Assembly: GCA_039090855.1 (NCBI GenBank)
Contig: CM077007.1
Span: 18,649,515 to 18,713,514, forward strand
Reading direction: 5' to 3'
Length of the DNA stretch: 64,000 nucleotides
Source: Macrothele yani
Lineage: Eukaryota > Arthropoda > Arachnida > Araneae > Macrothelidae
The position numbers and the translations under genes were made by a program. Within the stretch, counting starts at the first letter, position 1, and the number at the start of each line of letters is the position of its first letter. The notes beneath the pieces were generated by a model. The model was not told the DNA's origin and ran no database searches. It was given only the letters and a program-made list of their open reading frames with translations. Below are positions 21,430-33,311 of this stretch, in pieces.

Positions 21430-24400
21430 GTGAACCACTTTTGGAAGGCCAGGGTCACTTGGCCCCTCACCCTCTAAATACACCCCTGCCCCCAAGATGA
21501 CCAGTTGGCAGGTCCACATATGCAATGAATGTTGAACTAGTGGTCTGCAACTAAGAAATGTTTCAGAAACACTGTTCTAAAGTCTCAAGAAGAACACCTG
21601 ACTGAATTAATTGTACCTTAGAAAACTGATAATTATGAAAATTCTGATTGTTCAGTTTGTTTAATAAATTTCATGGGGCATGCAAAATATGTAGTCAAAG
21701 AATCTTATGGAACCGAGTGAACTGGAATATAAAAATGAAGTATGCTTGTTAGTATCAAAACAAATGAAAGCAGGATTGGGGGACACTCCACCAATAAAAC
21801 TTGAATACACCTCAACCCCCTGCAGTGTAGTAAAGACCTTGAGATAATTACACACAAATATCACTTGCAAAGATATCTGATGATCCCACATTTTGTAAAA
21901 AATTCTAGCAAATGTCACAAAAATAATTAGAAATAACGCTGTTCTTGGAAAACAGAAATATCCTTCTTCATTAATGCTGTAGATGCCTTGCTAATAATTG
22001 TTAAATAAACATCCAACTTTTGAGCATCTCAATAGCTGGGGTATTCAGCTGTAAGTTTTCTCAACACAACAGCTGAAAAGTACTGCCCATGAAATCTATA
22101 GTGCCTGCTTATGGCATGCCAACAGTCACACAAAACCTGTTAGCATATTAAACAAAGTCCAGCACTAATTAATTGTTAAATGCATAATTATTAAAAACTA
22201 TTTCTAACACTGTCAGATATTAGATAGAATCTAATATTCATTAAAAGTTGGACACCCAGTCATTAAAAACTAAATACATTTTAAGCTGCAGTATAACATC
22301 CAATAAATATAAATATAGCCTAATGATTGCTTAACTAACCCAGCAATTCACCGGTAGCAGAACTTTTAATGACTGGAAATGTAATGGCATCATTAATCAC
22401 TGCATAACAATCATGAAGTGACAGCAAAATTTCCACTGGAGATGGATGGAAACCTAAAATAGAATTAAATAGTAAAATATTTTGATATTTCATCTATAAC
22501 AAATGTTTGTATATACAAAAATAGGTCTATATAAAAATAAATTTTGTGTGTTGAATCACAACAAAATATCTACTGCAAACATACATATGTATATCATATA
22601 TAAGCTAATACATAATCACTTGTGCTTCATTTTTTGCTGAGCTGTTTTATAGACACACCATTTACCCTAGGGAGAAAAAAAGAATATGTATTAATATTCA
22701 GAAAATAAGACTGCCTCTGTTCAGCACTAATTTAGTTTAATAATAATCATGACAGACATTTTTAGTAATAACAATGTTCATAAATTAAAAGAACAAAATT
22801 TTTTGCTGCAGATTATAATTCAGTGTATTAGCTGCAATTCCAAGACACACATACAAGTGATTAAAAATAAAAACCATGATTTTATTTATAGCTCATTGCA
22901 ATATATTTATTAATTGCAGGAAACAATTTTTCTAAACAAATATAGCAGAGGTTCAGAAATAGAGAGAAAAGGAACTACATTAAATGATCAGAAGGATTGG
23001 ATTTCATCACGGGAGTGGCAACACCTACTGAGTCCTGGTTAAAGGTTAGGTTTACTAATTGGAAATTTGACAAGTGAAAAATAAGATATTCCTTAGAAAC
23101 CATTTTAAACTTCAAGTTTATAAACAAAAACTTCTAGGAATAGCCATATCGTCCTTAACTGTTAAGGGGTTTTTACAAGTTTTGTGAAAATATTCAATAC
23201 TAATTTTCAAAGTGGATACCATTGTTTCTCAGTCCCATAGCCAGGGGCAAAAAAAAAAAAAAAAGGGCAGGTTGGCTGCTCTTTTTGCCCATCCTAGTGA
23301 TCATACACATGTACACAGTAATAAAAACATCTGATCTTCTGCCCAAACTAATTCGTTTGCTGCCCCTCTCAACTTCTCTGCCAGAGGCCTGCTTCAGTGA
23401 TGTTTATTCCAGTGGTAGTTAACATTTTGTGACAGTCACAATTAACAGATTTAGATGTCTGCTTCTGTGTGGTTATGGTTAAGAGAGAATTTTGTCTCAC
23501 TGGTGTAGGAGTGACAACCCCAAATGGTCACTCATGACACAGACCTATTCTTTTTAGGTTTTAAATTGCTTTTTCAGTCTCATACAGCTAGCCCAATGTC
23601 AGGAACACCTAAACTAGTGCAGCCGATAACAATACAGCAAAGAAATAACAACATGCACAATATTCTGGTACACACCATAATCCGAGAGTCTTCGACGGTG
23701 AGATACATGAGAAAGGTATGAGAATTTCCTTGGGCTAGGATAAAAATTATTAGCATTAAAAAGTAATAAGGAGGTGTGCAGGGGGATGACAGGACTTCCT
23801 AAATAAAAAATTCAACAGAAATGTACCTTGCATTTATTTATTTTTAAAATAGAAACAGTCAGAGATGCAAAATATTATCACGTGTGAATTTATACACACT
23901 CTTCCCTTTATTGAAACAGTTTCCAAATTTTTATCACCTTGCCCACATCAAGTTTTTGAAGGGTAAAAATAGAATTTTTTTTTTAAGGTTGGCAACCCTA
24001 AAAGCCACGAAACATTGGAATATGACCTTGAAATTAATTATGGAGACAAAGTAGTTTTAATACTCTAAATAAGCCAAAGCTTATGGCTGGTTTCATTTAC
24101 ATAAAAATATAAATTTCTAGATTTAAAAAAAAAAAAAAATAAGACACCTTTTTTTTTAATTTTAGCTGTTCAAAGCTACAGTATTTACAAATTAATTATT
24201 TTTTTCCAACTTACTAGCTGTTTTAGAAAGATGGCAATCTTACCTTTAAAATGACACCTGAATGATTAGTTTAGGACAAATAAAAGCAATTTTATTAATC
24301 AAACAATGAACACCACTTTTTTTTGAAAATATGACTTTGAATGAAGATTCAGAGGGGGAACTCCCCCCCCACACACACACACACTCATTGGAAAAAAATT

Positions 24401-24433
24401 GAAATTATGGATTCCAGCTTCTCCCTATATATA
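21430..24433. other. Three kilobases without recognisable genes
   Basis: AT-rich, with homopolymers (A-run near 23249) and a C/CA run at 24363-24385. GGCCAGGGTCACTTGGCCCC…TACACCCCTG (21450-21488) looks like a hAT-type terminus. No ORF with motifs. Confidence 0.5.
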
Positions 24434-25733
24434 TGAGGGCCGTTCACAAAGTAATGAGACTGATTTTACATGTGGCAGAAGTGTAAGGCAGTATAAACAT
24501 ACATACTTTTGAAGTATTCTCCCTTTACCTGAATGCATCAGTTCCACCTTTCTATCCACTTTCAGAAGGTGTATTCAAAGCCCTTCCTTGACATGTGGGG
24601 TTCAGGATACCCATCACAGCATTTTTTAGCTCAATATTTGAGGCAAACTGAAGCCCACAAAGTTGTTTATTTCACATCAGGGAATAGGTGGAAGTCGCAC
24701 AGTGCCAGGTCCGAAGAATACAGAGGGTGAGCCATCATTTTGATGCCTAGATCATGGATAACCTGCTGGGCAAGCAAAGCACGATGTGCTAGGGCATTAT
24801 CTTGATGCAAAATTCAACCAGTTTGTGCATATTCTAGGCATTTGAGGGAATTTTTTTCTTTAGAGGACCTTTGAGAACTTTAGAATAATAGGCACCAGTA
24901 AAAATTTTCCCTTGTGGAACAACATGATCATACACAATTTCCTTTTTATTGAAGAAAACCAGGTGCACGACTTTTCCTGCACTGGCTTGAACTTTTTTCT
25001 TGGATAGAGGCTGTGGGTGTTTCCATCGGGTGCTCTGTTGTTTTGTTTCTGGATCGAAATGGTGAAAAAATGAAAATGTTTCATCACATGTGACGACTCA
25101 ATCCAAAAAGTGGCTCACATTGTAACTAGCACTTCCATTCATGACAAGTGATAACACGATTTGCCTTGTGTTCATCTGTGAGAAAGCGGGGAATCCACTT
25201 TGCAGCGACTTTTCAGTACCCCAACTAGTTTCTCACGATATCACCAACGGACATCTACATCACATTAGCAACCTCCTCAATGGACATTCGATAGTCTTCG
25301 CACAGGAGTGCATCGATAGTATTGATATTAATCTCCACAGTCGATGTTGAAGGCCTACCAGTGAATGGCGCATCTTCCAGACACTCTTCACCATTCACAA
25401 ATTTCTTGTGCCACTCAAAAACTCTTCCATAAGATGAAGCATCATCCTTATACCTCTGTAGGCTGTTTTAATAATTTCGAGCATTTTTGTGGCAGTTTTA
25501 TTCAAATGCACATAAAATTTTATAACTGCTGTTTGCTCGAGTTTTAAATTCATACTGGGTTACAGAAACACATCTAAACTGTGCAGTCTACCACAAGAAT
25601 GAACTAACGGAATGCTGTAATAATGCATCATCAAATGGCTGACCTTGCAGGTGTTCTGACACAGGCAGCTGCATTTTTCTGCATGGGTTTGTTTTGGTGC
25701 TGTGACATCAATCTTGTTACTTTTTGAATGACC
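24434..25733 (-). mobile_element. Mariner transposon relic 1
   Basis: The left end GAGGGCCGTTCACAAAGTAA and the complement of the right end, TAGGTCATTCAAAAAGTAAC, are diverged mariner terminal repeats about 1.3 kb apart. A minus-strand transposase lies between them. Confidence 0.8.
24487..25553 (-). pseudogene. Mariner transposase, several stops and shifts
   Basis: It starts MNLKLEQTAVIKFYVHL at 25553 and follows mariner order: HTH region, LTDEHKANRV, FDPETKQQS (from 'DPETKxxS'), KVVHLVFFNKKEIVYDHVVP and the third catalytic Asp in YSSDLALCDFHLF near 24640. Many stops interrupt it. Confidence 0.8.
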
Positions 25734-26825
25734 TACTTACTATCAGTGATTAAAGTTTCATCAAAATCCATGATAATGAGGAAACCAAAAAATTAAAATT
25801 TGTTTATTTGGAATGAAATGACCTCATTATTATAAACTTTTCTCTTTTCCATTTCATTCTTAGACTGATTTTTTTAATTTTTCTCCATTAAGCTAATATC
25901 TTCTTTGACAGGGCACTGAGTTTTTGCTGTTAATTTATACAACTAAATTTGCACCTACAGTGGTAAAAAGTAAAACTGAAGTGAGAAATTTATTGGCCCA
26001 TCGAGGAAAGGAGGTGACTGAATACCACAACATCTGCACTATTAGCATGAAGCTCTAACCAACTGTAACAGTTTCCAGTAAGCAATTACAACACATGAAA
26101 TATTCGCATTGGCTACTCAATTTGTACTGGAAATGTGATTATTTTAAAGTATCATTGTGCTGCACTTGAATTACCATATTTTTCGGCACATAATCTGCAG
26201 ATTATCTGTTCCTAAAAGTTTAAATATGATGGTGAGGATAATAAGGAACCCCCTCCCCCCTAAACTTAAAAAATGAAGCAGTTTTGCTCTTCATACCTTG
26301 CCATATAATGATTGAAATCTGTATCATGTAAAAGCTTTAAGAATGCCATGTGTTCGACAATAATGCACCAAGTTCACTGTATCAACATATCTCCCCCTTG
26401 GCTTTGACAAAAACGTCTGTGTGTGTAGGCATTTCCTCTCGGCAGATTGCTGCTTTGTAAAAGTTAGGGGAGAAAACATTGCCTGCAGCAAAGTGCCTTG
26501 ACCTTGAATAGCGGAGTGTTGTTTCCATTCCATGCTGCTCTGACCCATGACCTCTGTAGCATCACCCCCCCCCCTCTCCTACTCTTCCCGAGGTTCCAAC
26601 CCCACACCACCAGTTTATTTTGCTCACTTCAAAGAGACTGCCTCTGGCACTGCTCCAAGACTGAAGGGGAGAACTTTGACACCATCATAAATTATTTATG
26701 GTGTGAAATCTAGTGTTTCAGTTGTTGATGTACTAATTTAAGCATTACTCAGCGTTACAGCATGACTGCCACATGAATTAAAAATATACATCACAACCAA
26801 TTGAAAGTTGTGGGGTATTGCAACA

Positions 26826-28045
26826 GCAGACCTGCCAACCTCTCAGAACCAAAAAATGTAACACTCAGATAGAAAAATCATAACATGATGCATACTGATA
26901 ATTTTTTAAGCCTATTTCAGCTAAATAAGTTCTTGATGATGAGAATTTAGGGATTTTTTCCCTACATTAAAATTTTATTGAGAAACTAATTAAATCTAAT
27001 CAGCAAACACTTTTATGTTGTTATTTATTAGAAAAAAAAATATGATTACGGGAGAAATCCTCACTCCGCCTAACTTCCATTTTCGTAAATTTTAAGAGGC
27101 GCAAAACTTGCATCTTAGGAGGTCTGCAAGATGGTTTAATCGGGTTCTGGGGATGTTGTTTTTGTCTGCAGGACCAAAATAAATCTGCGATGCACATCGG
27201 CAGTCACCGTGATTCTGCTATGAGTATTAGTAGAAAATGAATCTGTGATGTACATCGGCCGTCGCTGTGATTCTTCTACGGGGGTGGATACAAAATAAAT
27301 CTGTGATGTACGTCAGCCATCGCACCGATTCTGCTACGGGGACGAGTACAAAATAAACTTGCGATGTACGTCGTCGCGATTCTTCTACAGGGATGAGTAC
27401 AAAATAAATATGCGATGTACGTTGGATGTCGCCACTATTCTGCTAAGGTAATGAGTACAAAATAAACCTATGGTGTACGTCGCCTGGCACAGCGATTCTT
27501 CTACAGGGATGAGTACAAAATAAATCTGCAATGTATATCGGCCGTCGCCGCAGTTCTTCTACGACAATGAGTACAAAATAAACCTGCGATGATCTTCTAC
27601 GGGGATGAGAACAAAATAAATCTGCGATGTACATCGGCCGTTGACACGATTCTGCTACGGGGATGAGTACAAAATAATTCCGCGACGTACATGGTCCTCG
27701 TGAGAAAAAAAATTACGATTACGGAAGAAATCCTCACTACGCCTAACTTCCATTTTCGGAAATTTTGAAAGACGGAAAACTTGCATCTATGATATGGAGT
27801 CTGCAAGATGGTTTAATAAGGTTCTGGGGATGTCATTTTTGCCTGCAGAACCAAATTAAATCTGCAACATACGTCACCAGTTGCCGCGATCCTGCTACAA
27901 GACTTCTGTCTGAAAAGGGAAAAAAATGGGGGAAAACATTACTATTTAAAACAAATCGTATTTTTGGCTGCAAAATCGTATTAGTGTACTGCAGCATCAT
28001 TTATCGTACTAAATATGATAAAATCGTAACAGTTGGCAAGTCTGC
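26826..28045. mobile_element. Minisatellite-core TIR element, copy 1
   Basis: The ends are GCAGACCTGCCAAC and GTTGGCAAGTCTGC (inverted, one mismatch). About 230 bases of unique DNA at each side surround a tandem array of ~57-bp units at 27175-27690, each starting ACAAAATAAATCTGCGATGT. The second copy is at 58003-59051, with the same order but fewer units. No ORF is conserved. Confidence 0.85.
27175..27690. repeat. Minisatellite, about ten units of 57 bp
   Basis: Units repeat at 27177, 27232, 27291, 27349, 27401, 27460, 27517, 27574, 27612 and 27670. The consensus includes CAAAATAAATCTGCGATGTA, CATCGGCCGTCGC and GATTCTGCTACGGGGATGAG. One unit (27574-27612) is shortened. Confidence 0.9.
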
Positions 28046-28564
28046 AAAGGTAACTTTTTTAAATTTTCAAAAAAATTTCAGCGATTTTATATTTTGTTAA
28101 ACTCATTAAATGGAAAGAAAGTATATATATACAGCAAAACCTCGAAAATCCGGCATGGACGGGACCGTACAAGTGCCGGATTTATGCAAATTCCGGATTT
28201 CTGAAGCTATCTAAAATTGCGTAACAGGCATTACATAAAGCATGTACTTACATGTAACAGGCCACTTTAACGAAAATTGGCGCGTCTACGCCTTATAAAT
28301 ATGCAAGGGTCACACTGCCGAACGCATTCTGTGCAATTCACGAAAAAAAAATATTTGCTGATGGAAAAAAATTTTTAGCGAAAATATTGGCGATTACATT
28401 TTTGTATTATTTATTATAAAACTGTTGTGGATCATGCATCTGTTTTTTAACTTTTACTATGAATTTCGTCTGCGGATTATACGCAAACTTTTTTTTTCAT
28501 GCTGAATTTTATTGTCTGCAGATTATACGCCACCGCAGATTATATGCCAAAAAATATGGTAATT

Positions 28565-29267
28565 CCAACCACTGCTTTTAAAGGTAATCAGTTGCAGTGC
28601 TAACCAGTGAATGATGACTGCAATACAGTCAAGCTAAGGCTACTATGACAGATAGTTGCCATAATTTTGTTCATATAACAGACTGTACACTACTGTATCA
28701 CTACAAAAATATGATATTTTGAGCAGGACTTGAAAAATTTCTGAAAAGTTGCATGCCCAGCTGAGCATGAGCAGAAATTATTTTACCTGCCCAGGTTGTA
28801 AAAGCTGGATGCCCAGGAAAATTTATTTTTTAAGATAAACCAGAACCCTCATGTTTTTTAAGTTAAAAAATATGATGAACTTTTTTACATATTTTGCATT
28901 TCCATTTTAAGGGTCTGTATTCAAAATGTTCAATGCACAAATGCGTGCATTTTAAGTTCTAAGATGATGCTGAAATTTGTATTAAATGGTATGATGATGA
29001 AATTGGTATTTGAGAAACTTAGTGATTCTGCCATGTTCCGTTCGTTCAAGTTTTTGCCCTTTGTCACTATGCATGGAAGGCTAGTTCTATCAGAGGCATG
29101 CATCTCATCGCTGACTATAAACAACATTGGAGCAAAACTACATATTTCTGGACCTGGAGCATAATATAATTAAATAAGTGGAATTCTTCTGCCCTTAGCA
29201 CTTCATAATAATAAAGTTTTTGGTGATTAGCAGGGAAATGAAACACTACATGCAATAACAGTCATTT

Positions 29268-29314
<47 letters not shown>

Positions 29315-29756
29315 TTTTTTGTGGTAGGAAATTCTATTCAAAACTTTATTTTAAAATTAAGTTACCCAGACTGGACAACAAGATTTTTTATATACCTGCC
29401 CAGGACATTATACATGCCCCGAGCATCTCGGTCATGGTATTTTTCAAGCCCTGTTGAGCGTACACAAAGTTCTTGACAAGTCTGTCGATTTGCACTCATT
29501 CCTCTGCTGAAGTTAACAAGCTATGACTTGTTTGACAGCTTGTCAGAACTTGTCATTACATGTTTAAAACAAAGGCCATTTTATCATTTCTCTCTTTGCT
29601 GGTAGTGCATAAAGTTTGAAAGGAGAAAAAAATTAAAGACATGCAATAGTTAGCTTTATTTATAGGTAAATGCAATATAACTCTGAAGTCATGAATTGGA
29701 AAAACATATTTACTCTCTACTGAAATATGAAAAGGTATTTCTCTAAACATGTTATA
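28565..29756. other. No gene recognised; (TTTA)n microsatellite
   Basis: A TTTA run occupies about 29268-29318. The remaining DNA lacks motifs. Confidence 0.55.
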
Positions 29757-31171
29757 ACACTCACGGACAATGAAATTTGCACACTTAGAAGAAAACATGC
29801 TACAACCACAAAACTTTGCAAATAGCTAGAACGCGTGCTGGTATGCAAATGATCCACGTTTGGTGCGAGTGTGCATGACCACACACCCTGTTGTGGTGCT
29901 GCAAACACGAACCGGCAGCCTTATAAACCAGCGTGTAGTCGATGCCCCATGAAAGCGAAAAGCACCGGCCGATGCAAGTTTGAGTACAGAGATTTCAACA
30001 ATGCCGGGTAGACGCCAGAGACATTGATTTACACAACTTGCGGACTTTGAGAGAGGCCAGGTCATCATGCTGAAAATCGCAGGGTGGTCTGCGTGCAGTA
30101 TAGTCAGCCACGTGGATCGTTTTGACCACACTGTCCGACCGTTTTGAGAGCAGTCGACATATGATGGCACAGCCACACGGTGGAGAGGCTCCGGATGGAC
30201 CAGGAGAACCACTGGTAGAAAGATCGATGGATCGTGTGCCAGGCACAAAAGGATCCCACGGGGACCCAGTCCACTATACCGGCAGATGTAGCAACTCCTG
30301 TGTGCACAAGAACCATTTCCTGATGCCTCGCAAAGGGAATCTGTGATCCCAGAACCCCTTACATGTGCTGCCATTAACACCAGAACATTGCCAGTTCCGT
30401 GTGCAGTGGTGCCATGCCAGAGCGACGTGGAATGCCACAGACTGGGGACGTGTGGTGTTTAGCGATGAGCACCGCTTTGTTTTGGGAACACATGATTATT
30501 GCGTCCGGGTGTGGAGGTCCCTGGGTCAACGTCACAATCCCAACCTCACTATTGAGAGCCACACCTCCTCCACTGCAGGCATTATGGTCTGGGGAGACAT
30601 TGCCTAAGATAACCGATCAGCTCTAGTAGTTGGTACATGGATCATTGACAGGCCAGTGGCATGTGGATGAGATCCCACAGCCCAATGTGCTCCCATTTTT
30701 GGCCAGGATTCCAGGTGCGCTATACCAGCAGGATAATGTCCGCCCATACACAGCTTGGGTTGCTCAGGACTGTATACGTCACGTCCAGACACTTCCACAG
30801 CCTGCCCACTGCCCAGACATGTCCCCTAATGAGCATGTGTGGGACCAGTTGAAACGCCAGCTGCCGCCGTGCCACACTATCCAGGGTGTAGAGCACACCG
30901 TACAAACATGTGTGGGCCAGTCTGCCACAGGACAACGTCAGATGTCTGTTCGCCTCCATACCGGACCGTCTTGCAGCATGTATCGCAGCACGAGGAGGTG
31001 CGATGCGCTATTGAAGATGACCGGACTACATGCCACAGATCCCTCTGCAATTGTCCTGCAGCTCTGTTTTTGCTAGCAAGTGTGTCATTCGTCTGTATCA
31101 TTATATCCATAAAATTTCAGTTCAATCCAATGCTTCCTTCTTGGTGCACAAATTTCATTGTCAGTGAGTGT
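29757..31171 (+). mobile_element. Tc1-like transposon relic
   Basis: The left end CACTCACGGACAATGAAATT and the complement of the right end CACTCACTGACAATGAAATT form the TIRs. The 1.4-kb interior has a dead transposase. It lies 70 bases beyond the stop codon of the PLPP terminal exon. Confidence 0.9.
30001..31076 (+). pseudogene. Tc1-like transposase, frameshifted
   Basis: It begins MPGRRQRH at 30001, with an HTH scrap (LADFERGQVIMLKIAGWSAC). Later blocks sit in different frames: RVQWCHARATWNATDWGRVV and SDEHRFVLG (first Asp), ALYQQDNVRPYTAWV (second Asp, of the QQDNxxxHTA type) and CPDMSPNEHVWDQLKR (Glu region, SPNEHVWD). At least three shifts and several stops. Confidence 0.88.
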
Positions 31172-31240
31172 AATAATTATAAAATAAGCAATACTTATTT
31201 TAAATAAATATCCTGCACACAGCAAACAGTTTAAATTTTG

Positions 31241-31471
31241 TCAATTTTTAATATACAGGGACTGACCATTACATAATTTTCCTACCATTATTAATCCTCC
31301 TATAAGGCCTATAAAAACACCACATAAAACATCCCACCAGAAATGACGACGATCCATAAGCCTTGATATGCAGCACACAATAGACCAAACTAAAGGTAAC
31401 ACACACATGAATATCTTCCAACACCGCAAAGATATTTGGCTCTGATTTTTTGAATAGGAATATACATAAAT
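31241..31471 (-). CDS. PLPP: PLPP terminal exon: catalytic signature 3 and stop
   Basis: The acceptor TTTTTATAACAG precedes 76 codons and a TGA at 31241-31243. Signature 3 is present as SRLMDRRHFWWD (S-R-x5-H-x3-D); its His is the nucleophile that forms the phospho-enzyme. Hydrophobic segments on both sides (VLPLVWSIVCCI and VLCGVFIGLIGGLIMVG) are the last two membrane helices. Only about 14 residues follow the last helix, shorter than the cytoplasmic tail of vertebrate PLPPs. The exon lies between two dead Tc1-like insertions, 70 bases from the left one and 470 from the right. Confidence 0.92.
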   Translation of the reverse strand: MYVYSYSKNQSQISLRCWKIFMCVLPLVWSIVCCISRLMDRRHFWWDVLCGVFIGLIGGLIMVGKLCNGQSLYIKN

Positions 31472-31943
31472 CTGTTATAAAAAGAAAAAAGCAGTATTTT
31501 AATAAGTCGCAAGTACATTAATTATAACCAGCAACATGAAATTACAAAACTTATTTCAGTTTATGCAGCAATGAGTATTGGTTTTAAAAAGTCAGTGAGG
31601 CTTTATAATATGAACTTTCATTAATGGCAACAGAAATAATGTACCACCAACTTCTGCAACAGAAAATGAATGATGCCACCAAAACAAAGTGACAACACAG
31701 ATGTGCCTGAGGATGTGGTAACTGTCATGTAAATTAAAAAAAAATCGTACTAATTATTCTAACTAAAAGATATTTAAATGAGGAATCTCAATTATTTCTG
31801 CCTGTTCTCAATACTCCATATTTTAAGAATGAAAAGTGAAAGTGGTAATTAATACCTTTGCATATGCATGTGTGTTTAACTGCTATGGGGAGATTCAAAA
31901 CTGCTAGTTTGAGAGACGGTATGTTGTTATGATGGTAACTACA

Positions 31944-33165
31944 CAGTCGTATCAGAATAATATGACCACCCCCAGAATCACAGTATACCCACCCAGGCAT
32001 GTCACAGAGTGCACATGACAAGATCGACCACACGGAAATATAAGCGGCCAGCCAGGACAGATGAGCCATAATGCGTTATGTGAGCACAATGGGCAGAGGC
32101 AGAGATTTGACGAACATTCAAAAAGGAATAATCATCGGCTACCATGCCAAGGATGGAGGTATCTCAGAAACAGCATACTTCCTGGGCTGTTCAGTTCATG
32201 AGGTGATGTAGTAAGGGTGTACCAAGAATGGACAGCTGGCACACCGAGTATACACCCCAACGTCATAACTGTGGAGACCCAAAGGCCATCGCCCCCAGAG
32301 GAGAATGTCGCTTCCATCGACTGGTAAAGGGCGAACAATGTGCAACAGTGCAGCAATTGATCATGCAAATGAATGCTGGGGACCCAGGTACTTATTCCTG
32401 AAAACAGTAGAGTGAACCCTGTTACACATGGGCCCCTGGAGTCGACGCTACATCAAGGCGCCCATGTTAACACGGGTCCATCAGCAACAACGCTTGCAGT
32501 TCGCATGGCACTACCATCATTAGACTGTGGAAGAGTGCAAAAATGTTGCCTTCTCCGACGAATCGAGGTTTCTACTCCACTGAAGTGACGGGCGGTGGTG
32601 GATACGGTGTCAGACACACAAGAACCAACACCCGGGCACGGCTGTCAGTCAAGTACAGGCCGGCGGTGGTAGTGTGGGTGTCAGGGGGTGTTTTCCTGGT
32701 ATAACATGGGACCGCTGGCATCACTGGATGGGTCTCTGAACACCAGTGGCTACCTGTCCTTTCTCGCTGACCACATGAATCCCTTCATGTTGGATGTTTA
32801 CCCTGGTGGTGCTGGTGTCTACCAACAGGACAATGTGCCGTGCCGTGCCATGCCATGCCGCTAAGGGGTTGCGTGACTGGTTCCAGGAACACGACAGTGA
32901 TGTCTCCATTCTCGCTTGGCCAGTGAAATCGCTGACCTCAATACCATAGAGCACTTGTGGGACTATTTAGATCAACAGGTTCGACATGCTGACCCACAAC
33001 CATGTCATCTCCATGACTTCCATGCAGTCTGAATGAGCATGCATACCTCGGGCAACATTCCATGGCCTCATTACGTCCATGACATGCCATCTCACCAATG
33101 TCATCTGGACCAAGGGTGGTTATTCCTATTATTAGGTAGGTGGTCATATTATTCTGATATGACTG
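31944..33165 (+). mobile_element. Tc1-like transposon relic in PLPP intron
   Basis: The ends CAGTCGTATCAGAATAATAT and (complement of right) CAGTCATATCAGAATAATAT differ at one position over 26 bases. The target TA has mutated or slipped. Confidence 0.9.
32071..33100 (+). pseudogene. Tc1-like transposase relic
   Basis: It reads MRYVSTMGRGRDLTNIQKGI, then scattered blocks: NMGPLASLDGSLNTSGYLSF, GAGVYQQDNVPCRAMPCR (second Asp, with the CHTA part lost to a GCCAT repeat) and LNTIEHLWDYLDQQVR (Glu). Stops and shifts occur throughout. Confidence 0.85.
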
Positions 33166-33311
33166 CATATAATTGGAAAGTATAAGGAAATTAACATTTT
33201 GATACTAATATTGTAAAAATTTCACATGTTTCTTTCCAGAGGGGGGAAGTCATATCCAAGTTTAATTAGTCTTCAAGAGATTGATTTTAAGAATATGATG
33301 CATTTTTATTG

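Larger units (their letters stand above)
26169..28564. mobile_element. TIR element enclosing a second TIR element
   Basis: The left end AATTACCATATTTTTCGGC matches the complement of the right end AATTACCATATTTTTTGGC; both continue into ATAATCTGC. This end resembles a widespread 'ACCGTATTTTTCGGC' class of non-autonomous repeats. Its interior at 26826-28045 is occupied by the minisatellite-core element. A third terminus-like sequence, CAGCAAAACCTCGAAAATCC, is at 28131-28150. No protein is encoded. Confidence 0.65.

Noticed and set aside
19260..21488. One hAT element from ACCACTGGAGGG to TACACCCCTG enclosing the satellite
   Set aside because: The two ends are not clear inverted repeats of each other and no 8-bp duplication was found.
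27175..27690. CRISPR-like array of evenly spaced repeats
   Set aside because: Units are contiguous 57-bp tandem copies without unique spacers, in a eukaryotic TIR element.
27443..27806. Frames with repeated 'VHHRFILYS' words (also 58490-58789)
   Set aside because: Products of the 57-bp minisatellite, not of a gene.
29826..30380. 184-codon minus-strand frame
   Set aside because: Antisense to a Tc1 transposase relic that matches family motifs on the plus strand.
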